Part shown: positions 1 through 11,409 of the stretch, in pieces
How the letters are laid out: the number at the start of each line of letters is the position of its first letter
Position numbering within the stretch: the stretch's first letter is position 1
Assembly (NCBI GenBank): GCA_020072585.1
Contig: JAIQGL010000014.1
Location: 62,001-126,000 of the forward strand
Direction: 5' to 3'
Source of the DNA: Terriglobia bacterium
GTDB taxonomy: Bacteria > Acidobacteriota > Terriglobia > Terriglobales > Acidobacteriaceae
DNA length: 64,000 bases
Notes under the pieces: generated by a model
The model's input: the letters and a program-made list of their open reading frames with translations, nothing else
What the model was told of the DNA's origin: nothing
The model's database searches: none
Translations under genes and position numbers: made by a program

Positions 1-78
1 GTGGCGATAGACGATGGAACATTCAAGATGCCGGCTGCACCGGCCGCGCCCGCCGCAACCAAACCGGCGCCCAAATAA
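1..78 (+). CDS. C-terminal end of an upstream CDS, Ala/Pro-rich tail (partial)
   Basis: Open frame 1-78 reads VAIDDGTFKMPAAPAAPAATKPAPK* and runs off the left edge. Confidence 0.5.
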   Translation: MAIDDGTFKMPAAPAAPAATKPAPK

Positions 79-127
79 AAAGAGCGCAAGACGGCCCACA
101 ATCAGCTGAATATTTGAGAGGAATTTC

Positions 128-3100
128 ATGATGACGACTTCCCGCCTGCCCTTACGCTACTCGATCTCTGTTTTTGCCCTGCTGTTAAGTTTTTGCGCAC
201 TGCCCTCGGCAGTTGCTCAATCCCCGGTGAAATACGATTCCGGCACCATCTCTGGCCTGACGGCAAGAAATATTGGGTCCGCCACCATGAGCGGACGGAT
301 TGCGGCCATTGATGCAGTGGATGAAAACGGCAAGATTACCGTGTTTGCCGGATCTGCCAGCGGAGGCGTATGGAAGTCGATTAATGGCGGCACAACGTTC
401 AAGCCGGTGTTTGACCGCGAGGCGGTGCAATCGATTGGCGCGGTAACGATCGATACTGCGAACCACAAGATTGTCTGGGTGGGAACGGGCGAATCCTGGA
501 CCAGAAACAGCGTTTCCATCGGCAATGGAATTTACAAATCGACCGATGGCGGCGAGAACTGGAAGAACATGGGTCTGAAGGATTCAGAGCGCATTGCCCG
601 CATTCTGGTGGATCCGGCAGATAGCAACACGGTCTATGCATGCGCCACCGGCCACTTGTGGAATGACAATGACGAACGTGGTGTCTACAAAACCACCGAC
701 GGCGGCACAACGTGGAAGAAAGTACTGGCCGGCGCCAACGGCGCGACTGGATGCGCCATGCTGGCAACAAACCCGCAGGAGCCGAAAACAATCTACGCCT
801 CCATGTGGGACTTCCGCCGCCAAGGCTGGACGTTCCGCTCAGGCGGGCCCGGCAGCGGACTGTTTAAATCGACAGACGGAGGCGACCACTGGACGGAGAT
901 CAATTCCAGCAATAGCCAGGGCCTGCCGGAAAAGCCATACGGAAGAATTGCGCTGGCGGTGGCGCCTTCAAAGGCGAACGTGATTTACGCCATGATTGAA
1001 TCCAAGCAGAGTGCGCTGTACCGTTCTGACGATGCGGGCAAGAACTGGAAAAAGCTGGATGCCAGCCAGTACATGGTGTGGCGGCCTTTTTATTTTGCCA
1101 ACCTGATTGTGGACCCCAAGAACGAAAACAAGGTCTTCAAGGTCGATCTGTCACTGCTGGTCAGCCTGGATGGTGGACGCAGCTTTAGCTCCACAGCCAA
1201 CGCCCACGGCGACTATCACACGGTATGGATTGATCCCAGCAATACCAACCAGCTTTATACCGGAGACGACGGCGGCTTCTGGACCAGCGTGGACGGAGGC
1301 ACCCGCTGGGCCCGCGCATGGAACCTGCCCACGGCGCAGTTCTATCACGTAAGCGTGGACAACGCGACCCCGTATCACGTTTACGGCGGCCTGCAGGACA
1401 ACAGCACCTGGGTGGGCGATTCATCGTATCCCGGAGGCATCACGAATTCGCGATGGGAAAATGTATTCGGCGGTGACGGGTTCTGGGCATTTGAAGACCC
1501 GGCAGACCCGGATTATATCTACGCAGAAGCGCAAGGTGGGGAGATTGGCAGAATCAACCGCCACACGCTGAGCGGCAGAGGCATTAAGCCGCAGCCGCAA
1601 TACAACGAGAAGAAGCTCCACTTCAACTGGAACACGCCGATCCATATGAGCCCGAATGAAAAAGGCACCATCTATATGGGCGCGCAGTTCCTCTTCCGCT
1701 CAAGAGATCATGGCCAATCCTGGGAACGTATCTCTCCGGACCTTTCCACCAATGATCCCGAAAAACAAAAACAGGAAGAGTCAGGCGGCATCACCGTGGA
1801 CAACTCCGCGGCGGAGATGCACACCTCGATCTACTCCATCAGCGAATCGCCGAAAAACGGCCAGCTGATCTGGGCCGGGACAGACGACGGCAATCTGCAG
1901 ATCACGCGCGATGGCGGCAAACACTGGACCAACGTAGTAGATAAAGTCCCGAACCTGGGCAAGAACTCATGGGTTTCCACGGTAACGGCGAGCCGGTTCA
2001 ATGAAGGCACGGCCTACGTCACCTTTGATCGCCATACATTCGGCGATATGAAGCCATACGTATACAAGACAACCGATTTCGGCAGCACATGGACTCCTCT
2101 GGTCAGCGATGCAAGCGGCATCACCGGTTATGCACATGTCATCACCGAAGACACGGTTGATCCTAACCTGCTCTTCCTGGGCACAGAGTTTGGTCTGTGG
2201 ATCTCCATTGACGGTGGCAAGCAATGGGCGCAGTACAAAGGCAGCGGATTTCCCGCAGTGGCAGTACGCGACATTGTGGTGCAGGCACGCGAGTCTGACC
2301 TGGTGCTGGCAACGCATGGGCGCGGCATCTGGATTATTGATGACATCTCTTCCCTGCGCGCGCTTACTCCTGACCTGATGGCCAAGGACGCGGTTCTGCT
2401 GGATTCCACCAGCATTCAGTACCTTAACGCCAACGGGGGATGGGCGGAAGGTGATGCCACGTTCTCCGGCCCCAGCCGCACGACCGATGCCTTTATCACG
2501 TACTACCAGAAAGGCCGTCACATTTTTGGTGATATGAAGATTGAGATTCTCGATCCTTCCGGCAAAGTGGTGGATACGATCGCAGGCAGCAAGCACCGCG
2601 GCGTCAATCGGGCAACGTGGTCCATGCGCCTGAAGCCGCCCACAGTGCCGCCCGCGGCCAGCGCGGCGTTTGGCGCTGCCACGGGGCCACGCGTCCTGCC
2701 AGGAACTTATACGGTAAAGATGACCAAGGGCGATAACGTTTACACGGCAAAGCTCAAACTGGTGCTTGATCCACGCGCCTCTTACAACGAGCAGGACCGC
2801 CGCCAGCAATTTGACCTGGCCATGAAACTTTACGGAATGATGGAACGCATGAGCTTTGCCGTGGACTCCATGGTGAGCCTGCGTGACACTGCAACAGCAC
2901 GCACAGCCAAATTGCCCGCCAATGATGCTCTGCGCAACAACCTGCAGCAGTTCTCACAACAAGTGGACGCGTTGCGCTCAAAGATTGTGGCCACCAAGGA
3001 AGGCGGCGCAATTACAGGTGAAGAACGCATCCGTGAGTATCTGACCAATGTCTATGGCGACGTAAATAACTATGACGGCAAGCCCACGAACTCCCAGGTA

Positions 3101-3313
3101 GAGCGCACGGACGCTCTGGGCCGGGAACTGGAAGATGTAATTAAGGAGTTCGACCAGCTCAAAGAAAAACAGCTGCCAGGCATCAATTCCAGCCTGCAAA
3201 AAAAGAAACTGGAAACAATCCAGCCTCTCACACAGCAGCAATGGGAAAAGATGCACGAAGGCGGCAGCGGCGGCGAACAGCACGGTTCAATCAGCCGATG
3301 GGAGCGTGATTAA
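128..3313 (+). CDS. VPS10/sortilin-like BNR-repeat (beta-propeller) glycosyl hydrolase-like exported protein
   Basis: Signal peptide; many repeats of the type YKSTDGGENWKNMG, FKSTDGGDHWTEI, WTSVDGGTRWARA. Confidence 0.85.
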   Translation: MMTTSRLPLRYSISVFALLLSFCALPSAVAQSPVKYDSGTISGLTARNIGSATMSGRIAAIDAVDENGKITVFAGSASGGVWKSINGGTTFKPVFDREAVQSIGAVTIDTANHKIVWVGTGESWTRNSVSIGNGIYKSTDGGENWKNMGLKDSERIARILVDPADSNTVYACATGHLWNDNDERGVYKTTDGGTTWKKVLAGANGATGCAMLATNPQEPKTIYASMWDFRRQGWTFRSGGPGSGLFKSTDGGDHWTEINSSNSQGLPEKPYGRIALAVAPSKANVIYAMIESKQSALYRSDDAGKNWKKLDASQYMVWRPFYFANLIVDPKNENKVFKVDLSLLVSLDGGRSFSSTANAHGDYHTVWIDPSNTNQLYTGDDGGFWTSVDGGTRWARAWNLPTAQFYHVSVDNATPYHVYGGLQDNSTWVGDSSYPGGITNSRWENVFGGDGFWAFEDPADPDYIYAEAQGGEIGRINRHTLSGRGIKPQPQYNEKKLHFNWNTPIHMSPNEKGTIYMGAQFLFRSRDHGQSWERISPDLSTNDPEKQKQEESGGITVDNSAAEMHTSIYSISESPKNGQLIWAGTDDGNLQITRDGGKHWTNVVDKVPNLGKNSWVSTVTASRFNEGTAYVTFDRHTFGDMKPYVYKTTDFGSTWTPLVSDASGITGYAHVITEDTVDPNLLFLGTEFGLWISIDGGKQWAQYKGSGFPAVAVRDIVVQARESDLVLATHGRGIWIIDDISSLRALTPDLMAKDAVLLDSTSIQYLNANGGWAEGDATFSGPSRTTDAFITYYQKGRHIFGDMKIEILDPSGKVVDTIAGSKHRGVNRATWSMRLKPPTVPPAASAAFGAATGPRVLPGTYTVKMTKGDNVYTAKLKLVLDPRASYNEQDRRQQFDLAMKLYGMMERMSFAVDSMVSLRDTATARTAKLPANDALRNNLQQFSQQVDALRSKIVATKEGGAITGEERIREYLTNVYGDVNNYDGKPTNSQVERTDALGRELEDVIKEFDQLKEKQLPGINSSLQKKKLETIQPLTQQQWEKMHEGGSGGEQHGSISRWERD

Positions 3314-3325
3314 TTCTCTATCAGT

Positions 3326-4741
<1,416 letters not shown>

Positions 4742-4814
4742 TCAGGCTCGGCGCTTCCAGCGCTTGCCCACTTCTGTTATGGTGAAACTTTACTCCGAGG
4801 AGAGAGCAACGACA

Positions 4815-5114
4815 ATGTCCATACCCCAGCAGCCCAATATCCGCCTGGTCAACGCGGCCGATTACCGTGATAGCTACGCCAATTCCATCCAGATCCGCGT
4901 GAGTGTTTGGGACTTTCTGCTGGTGTTCGGACGCCTGAACCCGCTGAACGCGCAGGATGTGGAAGTGCAGAATTTTCAGGGGATCTATCTCAGCCCACAA
5001 CAAGCCAAAGCGCTGCTGACGATTCTGGAGCAAAATGTGCGCCAGTACGAAGGCACCTTCGGGGAAATCAAGCTCGATCCCTCCATTACCGCGCAACAAG
5101 GGCAGATCAACTAG
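4815..5114 (+). CDS. DUF3467-like small protein
   Basis: MSIPQQPNIRLVNAADYRDSYANSIQIRVSVWDFLLVFG...SPQQAKALLTILEQNV; GAGGAG upstream of ATG 4815. Confidence 0.7.
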   Translation: MSIPQQPNIRLVNAADYRDSYANSIQIRVSVWDFLLVFGRLNPLNAQDVEVQNFQGIYLSPQQAKALLTILEQNVRQYEGTFGEIKLDPSITAQQGQIN

Positions 5115-5165
5115 TACGCTGTTGACAAGTGGGCTCCGGCATCCTTTCTGTGAGAAACAGAACAA

Positions 5166-6764
5166 TTGACCACCTCGCACACTAACCGGCTCCCGCAACT
5201 ATCGTTCGTGCACGTCTTTCCACTGATCTTTGTTGCGATCTTTCTGCTGCATGCGCCGCTGCTGCGCCTGCCCTTTTTCTGGGATGAAGCCGGCTTTTAC
5301 GTTCCCGCCGCCTACGATCTGGCGCACTCTCACACGCTCATCGCAAAGACGACGATCGATACCGGTCATCCACCCCTTTCCGCGGCGTATCTGGCCCTGT
5401 GGTTCACGCTCAGCGGATGGAAGCCTGCGGTGGCACGCATCGCTATGCTTTTACTTGCGGCGCTGGCGCTGACCAACGTCTTCCTGCTGGCCAGACGGCT
5501 GGCTGGAACCGGCGTTGCCGTGGCAACAACCATTGCCACCGCGCTCTATCCGGTCTTTTTTGTGCAGAGTTCCCTGACGCACGCGGACCTTATGGCTGCG
5601 GCGTTCACGTTCTGGGGAATCAGACTCTACATTGAAGATCATGCCTGGCCCAGCCAGCTTGCGTTTTGCCTTGCTGTTTTGAGCAAGGAAACGGCTGTCA
5701 TCACGCCGCTGGCATTTGCGCTTTGGGAGCTCTTACAGATGCGCGCTCTTGGCCGCAGCCAGCTCCGGCGCGCCGTGATCGCGCTGGTTCCAGTTGTACC
5801 GTTGCTGTGCTGGCTTGCCTACCACTATCACGCCACTGGAAGGTTTTTTGGCAATGCCGACTTCTACCAGTACAACGTGACCCATGCACTCAGCCCGCTT
5901 CGCTTTGTGCTGGCGCTGGCGCAGCGGATCTGGCATCTTTTCGGTGCCATGAACATGCTGGCGCTGACCGCGGCCACCGTGATGGCCATGTTCTTTCCGC
6001 CGGTCAAAGATCCATCCGGAGAGCGCCCGCGTATTGCTGTTCCCGTGCAACTCCAGTTTGGGCTCATCATGCTGGCGCACCTGGTGGCATTTTCACTCCT
6101 GGGCGGCGCGCTGCTCACACGCTACTTGCTGCCGGCTTATCCGCTGGTGATTCTGATTGGCATGTCAACCTTGCACCGGCGCATTGCGCGCTGGGAATGG
6201 CCGGCTGCGGTGATGATTATCGTCTTTGTGCTGGCGCTCTTCTTTGATCCACCATACCGGACCGCGCCTGAGGACAACCTGACGTACAAGGATTTCATTG
6301 AGTTGCACTATCAGGCGGCGAAGTTTCTGGAGCAGCACGAACAGAATTCCACAATCCTCACGGCCTGGCCGGCAACGGACGAACTTTCCCGACCCTATTT
6401 AGGGTACGTGGCGCAATCATTTCCCCTGGTTCAGGTACAGGACTTCACGGTGGAAGAGATGGTCAAGGCGCGACAGATGCGCTCAAAATATCAGGTGGCC
6501 TATCTGTTCTCGACCAAAAATGAATTGTCTCCATGGATTCGCTCCGAGCGGTGGGAAAAACTCAATCAGCGCTTCTTTGGCTCTCACCGTGATGTGTCTC
6601 CTGATTTGGCGGCGGAGTTCCTTCACGGCAAGATCGTTTTTCTGGCCAGAAGCCGGGCGGAATGGGTGGCGATCCTGGAACTGGATCAACCCTCCTCCGT
6701 GGCTTCTGCCGGAGAGATGCATAGACCGCCAAAAGACGCCCACTCAATTTTGCCGCAAAAATAA
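5166..6764 (+). CDS. Glycosyltransferase family 39-like integral membrane protein
   Basis: TTG start; FFWDEAGFYVPAAYDLAHS, HPPLSAAYLALW, multiple TM segments. Confidence 0.75.
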   Translation: MTTSHTNRLPQLSFVHVFPLIFVAIFLLHAPLLRLPFFWDEAGFYVPAAYDLAHSHTLIAKTTIDTGHPPLSAAYLALWFTLSGWKPAVARIAMLLLAALALTNVFLLARRLAGTGVAVATTIATALYPVFFVQSSLTHADLMAAAFTFWGIRLYIEDHAWPSQLAFCLAVLSKETAVITPLAFALWELLQMRALGRSQLRRAVIALVPVVPLLCWLAYHYHATGRFFGNADFYQYNVTHALSPLRFVLALAQRIWHLFGAMNMLALTAATVMAMFFPPVKDPSGERPRIAVPVQLQFGLIMLAHLVAFSLLGGALLTRYLLPAYPLVILIGMSTLHRRIARWEWPAAVMIIVFVLALFFDPPYRTAPEDNLTYKDFIELHYQAAKFLEQHEQNSTILTAWPATDELSRPYLGYVAQSFPLVQVQDFTVEEMVKARQMRSKYQVAYLFSTKNELSPWIRSERWEKLNQRFFGSHRDVSPDLAAEFLHGKIVFLARSRAEWVAILELDQPSSVASAGEMHRPPKDAHSILPQK

Positions 6765-6938
6765 GCTTGGTATGTGCAGCCTCCCGGAAGACAGGCTGCG
6801 CACAAGCTGCCTTCTACGAGAGAATCCTTGCAACAACAGAATGAATGCTGGTGTTGTACCAAAAATAACCGAACACCAACGCCGTCGACTCTACCACCCG
6901 GAACCACTGCTTTTTCATGGCCCTAACCTCTCCCTGAT

Positions 6939-7238
6939 TTAGCCGTTTGCCTCAACTTCCACACGCGCATGGGTAAATGGCTTCTGCTCATTGGGGGAGA
7001 GAACACGCATTTTCTTCCAGTCGTAAGCGAATTCGGTGCCACAATCGAGGCATACTACATACGTTCCCGTCTGCATGGCAGCCTCACAGCGTCGCTGTCC
7101 TGATTTGCTGGTCTGGGGGAAACTGATTCGTTTATGCCAGCATCCGAACAAAGCGTCTAAAATCTTCACGATCTCCTCCCGCTGTTGCTTTCGATTTTTG
7201 AGGAGGGCTCTAATCCCCTCACAAGCAACCTTCGGCAC
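6939..7238 (-). CDS. Small hypothetical protein with CxxC motif
   Basis: 99 aa; CEAAMQTGTYVVCLDCGTEFAYDWKKMRV. Confidence 0.55.
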   Translation of the reverse strand: MPKVACEGIRALLKNRKQQREEIVKILDALFGCWHKRISFPQTSKSGQRRCEAAMQTGTYVVCLDCGTEFAYDWKKMRVLSPNEQKPFTHARVEVEANG

Positions 7239-7650
7239 ATCTTGGGCTCGTACCCCAGGTAACGGGCCGCAGGGCCTGTACCATCGTTATGTAAATAGTG
7301 GTAATTGACCTGACTTCGTTTCACCTCTATTTCCACAAACATATGACACAAAATGTCAGGGCTTTTATTTAACGCTCTCTCTTGCAATACGTTGAACGCA
7401 GGAATTCTGGATTTGTTGCATTAAGAATCGTTGGCTGGCTGGATAAACCCAATTAAACCTCTGTGGAATCAGAGGCTTAGACCATCTTCTGATTTTCCCT
7501 GCCAGCAGCCCGGTTGAGAAAATCCCCTGCTCCTGCTTTAGCAAAACGCAAAATTAGAATGCACCAATAAAAAAGAAGATGCCGCATTGCCTGATCATTT
7601 ATTGTATGGTGCTCGATTCACCCAGCTTGTCCCTTGGAAGGTTGTGCACG

Positions 7651-8226
7651 ATGTACTTCATCCCCGTAATCCTTGGCAGTATCAGGCGCAACCGAGAGAG
7701 CGCTAAAGTGGCTCAATTTGCTTTTGACTGGCTAAGGCAGCTGGATCGGGTCCGGACCGAGTTGTTGGATTTAAAGGAGCTGGACCTGCCCATGATGGAA
7801 GAGCGACTCAGGTTCCGCAAGGATGGGCCTGCCAGTGTCGTGGAGTTCAGCGCCAAGATCAATCAAGCGGATTCAATCGTCATTGTTTCTCCGGAATACA
7901 GTGGCGGCTATCCGGGTGTTCTGAAGAATGCATTGGACTACTTAAAATCTGAGTACCAGCGTAAACCCTTCGGCATCATTACTGTATCCGCAGTTGAAAC
8001 CGGCGGCATTCTCTGCCTGAACGGATTGCGTCAGGTCGTTTTACATCTGGGCGGCGTTCCAATTCCAGCCAGCCTTATGGTGGCGCGCGTGCAGGAGTCA
8101 TTTGACACAGAAGGCAATCCCACTGATCCGAAATTTACACTCAATGCCAGGAAGTTTTTTGATGAGCTTATGTGGTTTACTGAAGCTCTGTCCGCCAGAC
8201 GAAGCGCAAAAACCACGGCAACGTAG
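7651..8226 (+). CDS. NADPH-dependent FMN reductase family protein
   Basis: MYFIPVILGSIRRNRESAKVA..., SPEYSGGYPGVLKNALDYL. Confidence 0.88.
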   Translation: MYFIPVILGSIRRNRESAKVAQFAFDWLRQLDRVRTELLDLKELDLPMMEERLRFRKDGPASVVEFSAKINQADSIVIVSPEYSGGYPGVLKNALDYLKSEYQRKPFGIITVSAVETGGILCLNGLRQVVLHLGGVPIPASLMVARVQESFDTEGNPTDPKFTLNARKFFDELMWFTEALSARRSAKTTAT

Positions 8227-8550
8227 GTCGCTCGCTGGAAAATGATTCCTGCAATCAGGATGCAATTCCATTCACACCTTTTTGTTCTTGTAGAAATTTC
8301 GCACCAAAACCGGGGCGATTCGAAAAATCCCAAAATGAGATTCTTGCCCCACTACGGGAATTCTTGTTGTTCAAATCCTTTCATTAGCGAAATTTTTCTT
8401 TCTAAGATTTGAAATTTGTTGACAGTCCATGACAGAGCGACTAGCCTCCCTCAAAAGATCATGCGCGCGTTAAGGCATTTGACCTTGTTGGCGCGTGAGA
8501 TTTGGCTGCTACAATCTTTTTTCTAGGTTCCCGTGAGGTGAAAGAGCAGG

Positions 8551-10095
8551 ATGGCTAATGTTGCGCTCGTTGCAACCCTCACAGCGCCCTTGTCTTCCGG
8601 TGTACGTGAAATTACAGCGCTCCCCGCTTCAGTTGCATGGCTGCAATGGCGGGCGGACATGGCCGGTCATGTTTCGGCTTTGCGGTTGCGTACTTATTTC
8701 CCCGGAAAGCTCCTATACACCCTCCAAAGCACACGCCACGGCGGCGTGTTTGCGGGACCAGCCACAGAAAGGCACAGTCACATTCTTGCGGCTGCGCCGC
8801 ACTATGATTTGGTGGAACTGGAAGCAGAAACCGATCTCACACATGAACTGCTGAGCGCGATTCCTCCATACCAGCGCATGATTTCCTGGAGTGGCACGGC
8901 GTGCGATGCCGCTCAACTCCATCGCCAGTTCAATGAAATCAGCGCAATACCGGCGCATTCCTATTGCCTGACCGTGACCAGCGACAAAACCAGTGACGGA
9001 TTGCAGACCCTCCTTTTCCTGAAAGCCCTGGACCGCAATGACGTTACAGCCTACTGCAAAGGACCATTCGGCCTCTGGAGCCGTTTGCTGGCGCCTTTTT
9101 TTGGCGCGCCTTTTCTTTTTGGCCATGCTGGACCCCAGACCTCCACTTCTGGCGATCCGGCAGTCAACAAGCTGATTTCTGACTATGGCTTCCCTTCTCT
9201 GTACCCCGTGAGCGAGCTTTATGGCATGGTAGGAAACAGGATCTTCCAGTCGCCATCGCCACGGCTGCACAATGCAGGATACCGCGCTCTCGACTATCCC
9301 GCGCTGTTTCTCCCTTTCCATGTGGAGAGCTTTGAAGAATTCTGGAAAGAAATGATTGCCTCCCCGCAGCTTGAGTCGCTGGGAGTTCCAATTCAAGGGT
9401 TAACGATTGTTTCTCCGCACAAGGAAGTCGCACTGCACGCAGCCGGGCTGCGCAGCCCCATGGTCAGCCGGGCCGGAGCCTCCAACATCTTCGTCCGCAA
9501 AAATGGCGTGTGGGAGGCCCATACCACTGATCCTGAGAGCGTGGCATCGCTTCATAACAGTCACCCAGACGGACAGAATGGCAAAACGACACTGCGGAAG
9601 GCCGCAGTGATCGGCTGCGGGGGCGCTGGCCGGGCCGTGGCTGCCGCGCTGCAACAATCAGGCGTAGACGTCACATTGGTCAATCGCGGCAAGGAGCGCG
9701 GAGACCGCGCCACTCAACTCCTGGGATTGCCGTTCATCTTGTTGTCAGAATTTGAGGCCCACGGCTTTACTCTGCTGGTGAATGCCACGCCTATTGGCCG
9801 TGAAGACGATTCTCTTCCCTTTGCCATTGACTCGCTCAGCCATGACACAGTGGTGGTTGATCTGGCCTACGGAGCACGCCCCACTCCGCTTGTCTCCGGA
9901 ATACATACGCGAGGCGGCACCGTGATTGATGGTTATGACGTAGTCCTGACCCAGGTACGCAAACAATTTGAAATGATGGTGGGATTGGAGATGCCCCGCA
10001 GCGTCGGGCGTGACGCGGTAATGTCAACCAGTCCTCCAATCGGCGCCCTTCACCCAGTGGAAGTTGAGCAGGAGGCTTTTGAATGCAGCCCCTGA
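8551..10095 (+). CDS. aroE: Fused type I 3-dehydroquinate dehydratase-like / shikimate dehydrogenase
   Basis: C-terminal half has SPSPRLHN, IVSPHKEVAL, AVIGCGGAGRAVAAAL (AroE). N-terminal half is collinear with AroD but appears degenerate at catalytic residues. Confidence 0.85.
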   Translation: MANVALVATLTAPLSSGVREITALPASVAWLQWRADMAGHVSALRLRTYFPGKLLYTLQSTRHGGVFAGPATERHSHILAAAPHYDLVELEAETDLTHELLSAIPPYQRMISWSGTACDAAQLHRQFNEISAIPAHSYCLTVTSDKTSDGLQTLLFLKALDRNDVTAYCKGPFGLWSRLLAPFFGAPFLFGHAGPQTSTSGDPAVNKLISDYGFPSLYPVSELYGMVGNRIFQSPSPRLHNAGYRALDYPALFLPFHVESFEEFWKEMIASPQLESLGVPIQGLTIVSPHKEVALHAAGLRSPMVSRAGASNIFVRKNGVWEAHTTDPESVASLHNSHPDGQNGKTTLRKAAVIGCGGAGRAVAAALQQSGVDVTLVNRGKERGDRATQLLGLPFILLSEFEAHGFTLLVNATPIGREDDSLPFAIDSLSHDTVVVDLAYGARPTPLVSGIHTRGGTVIDGYDVVLTQVRKQFEMMVGLEMPRSVGRDAVMSTSPPIGALHPVEVEQEAFECSP

Positions 10096-10162
10096 GGTTC
10101 AGGCTGTGTTGAGCGTGAAATCTTCGCGTCCAAATGAATTGTGAATACCGGAGTTGTTGCCC

Positions 10163-11356
10163 ATGAATATAGAACTGGATCCATCGCAGAAAGAAGTGAT
10201 CGCGCGCGCACGTGACCTGGCGCGGAAGAACTTTGCTCCGCGCGCACCTGCATACGATCGCACCGCGGCATTTCCCGTGGAAGACTTCACAGATCTGTTC
10301 CGCGTCGGTCTGCTGTCTGCTGTGGTTCCCCGCGAGCACGGTGGCATGGGCCTGGGCCCCTATCGCGGTGATGTCTTTACTCTCTGGCTGATCACCAAGG
10401 AGCTTGCCAAAGCTGACTTGTCTCTTGCGCGCTGCTGGGAGGGCCATTGCAATTCCCTGGTGCTGCTGGACGGCATGGGAACGCCCGAACAGAAAGAACG
10501 CTGGTTCAACGGCGTAGTCCAGAAAGGCGAGACGTGGGTGGCCTGGAGCGGTGAACCGCAGGCGCGCGCGTCACTGGAAACCATGAAATTCGGCACCTAT
10601 ACCACCAGAGTCAAAGGCGGTTGGACCGTGGAAGGCAGCAAGGCATTCGCCACCAGCGCAGGCGGAGCACAGTGGGCCATCCTGCTGGTCAGCACTGCCG
10701 GGCCTGGTGGAGCGCGGCACAATACCGGATCGGTGGACTCTCAGCTGCTTCTGGCCTGCGATCTCTCTGATCCCTCCGTGAGCGTGGATTCTTCCTGGTG
10801 GGACCCGATCGGCATGCGCGCCACGGCCAGCCATGTTGTTCGCTTCAACCACACTTTTATCCCGGAAACAAATCTTATTGGACGTCCCGGGCAGTATCTG
10901 GTGGATGGCTGGCAGACCTGCTTCATTCCGCATTACGCGGCAACCTTCCTTGGAGCAGCGGAAGCGGCCTATGAATTCGCCGTTGAATACATCTCTTCGC
11001 AAAACAAGACCGCTGATCCCTATATTCAACACCACATCGCACAGAGCGCCATCAATGTTGAGACTGGCCACCTCTGGCTGCAACATGTGGCGCGCATGTG
11101 GGAAACCGGCCGGCACGATGAAGCACAGCTTGCAGGCAGCCGCGCCCGCCACACCATGGAACATCTGGCGGAAGAGACGGTGAAGCTTTGCATACGGGCC
11201 TGCGGGGCACGCAGCCTGAACCGGCCCAGCGCGCTGGAACGGATCTATCGTGACCTCTCGTTTTATGTCCGGCATGACAATGACGACCAGATTCTGGCGA
11301 CGATCGGAAAATCTCTGCTGGGAGAGCGGCACGATCCGTCGTTCTACAAACCATAA
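10163..11356 (+). CDS. Acyl-CoA dehydrogenase family protein
   Basis: MNIELDPSQKEVIARARDLARKNFAPRAPAYDRTAAFP...VVPREHGGMGLGPY; C-terminal helical domain. Track start is 10154. Confidence 0.82.
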   Translation: MNIELDPSQKEVIARARDLARKNFAPRAPAYDRTAAFPVEDFTDLFRVGLLSAVVPREHGGMGLGPYRGDVFTLWLITKELAKADLSLARCWEGHCNSLVLLDGMGTPEQKERWFNGVVQKGETWVAWSGEPQARASLETMKFGTYTTRVKGGWTVEGSKAFATSAGGAQWAILLVSTAGPGGARHNTGSVDSQLLLACDLSDPSVSVDSSWWDPIGMRATASHVVRFNHTFIPETNLIGRPGQYLVDGWQTCFIPHYAATFLGAAEAAYEFAVEYISSQNKTADPYIQHHIAQSAINVETGHLWLQHVARMWETGRHDEAQLAGSRARHTMEHLAEETVKLCIRACGARSLNRPSALERIYRDLSFYVRHDNDDQILATIGKSLLGERHDPSFYKP

Positions 11357-11409
11357 CAACGCAGCTCTACACTTGCGCAACAAAAGGCCGCGGTAATCTG
11401 GGAAAGCCG

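Noticed and set aside
1967-2809. 280-aa minus ORF inside the VPS10/BNR gene
   Set aside because: Antisense of a clear repeat protein; no family resemblance.
8479-8515. Promoter TTGACC...TACAAT upstream of aroDE
   Set aside because: TACAAT is a fair -10 but the best -35 spacing is 25 bp; too weak to call.
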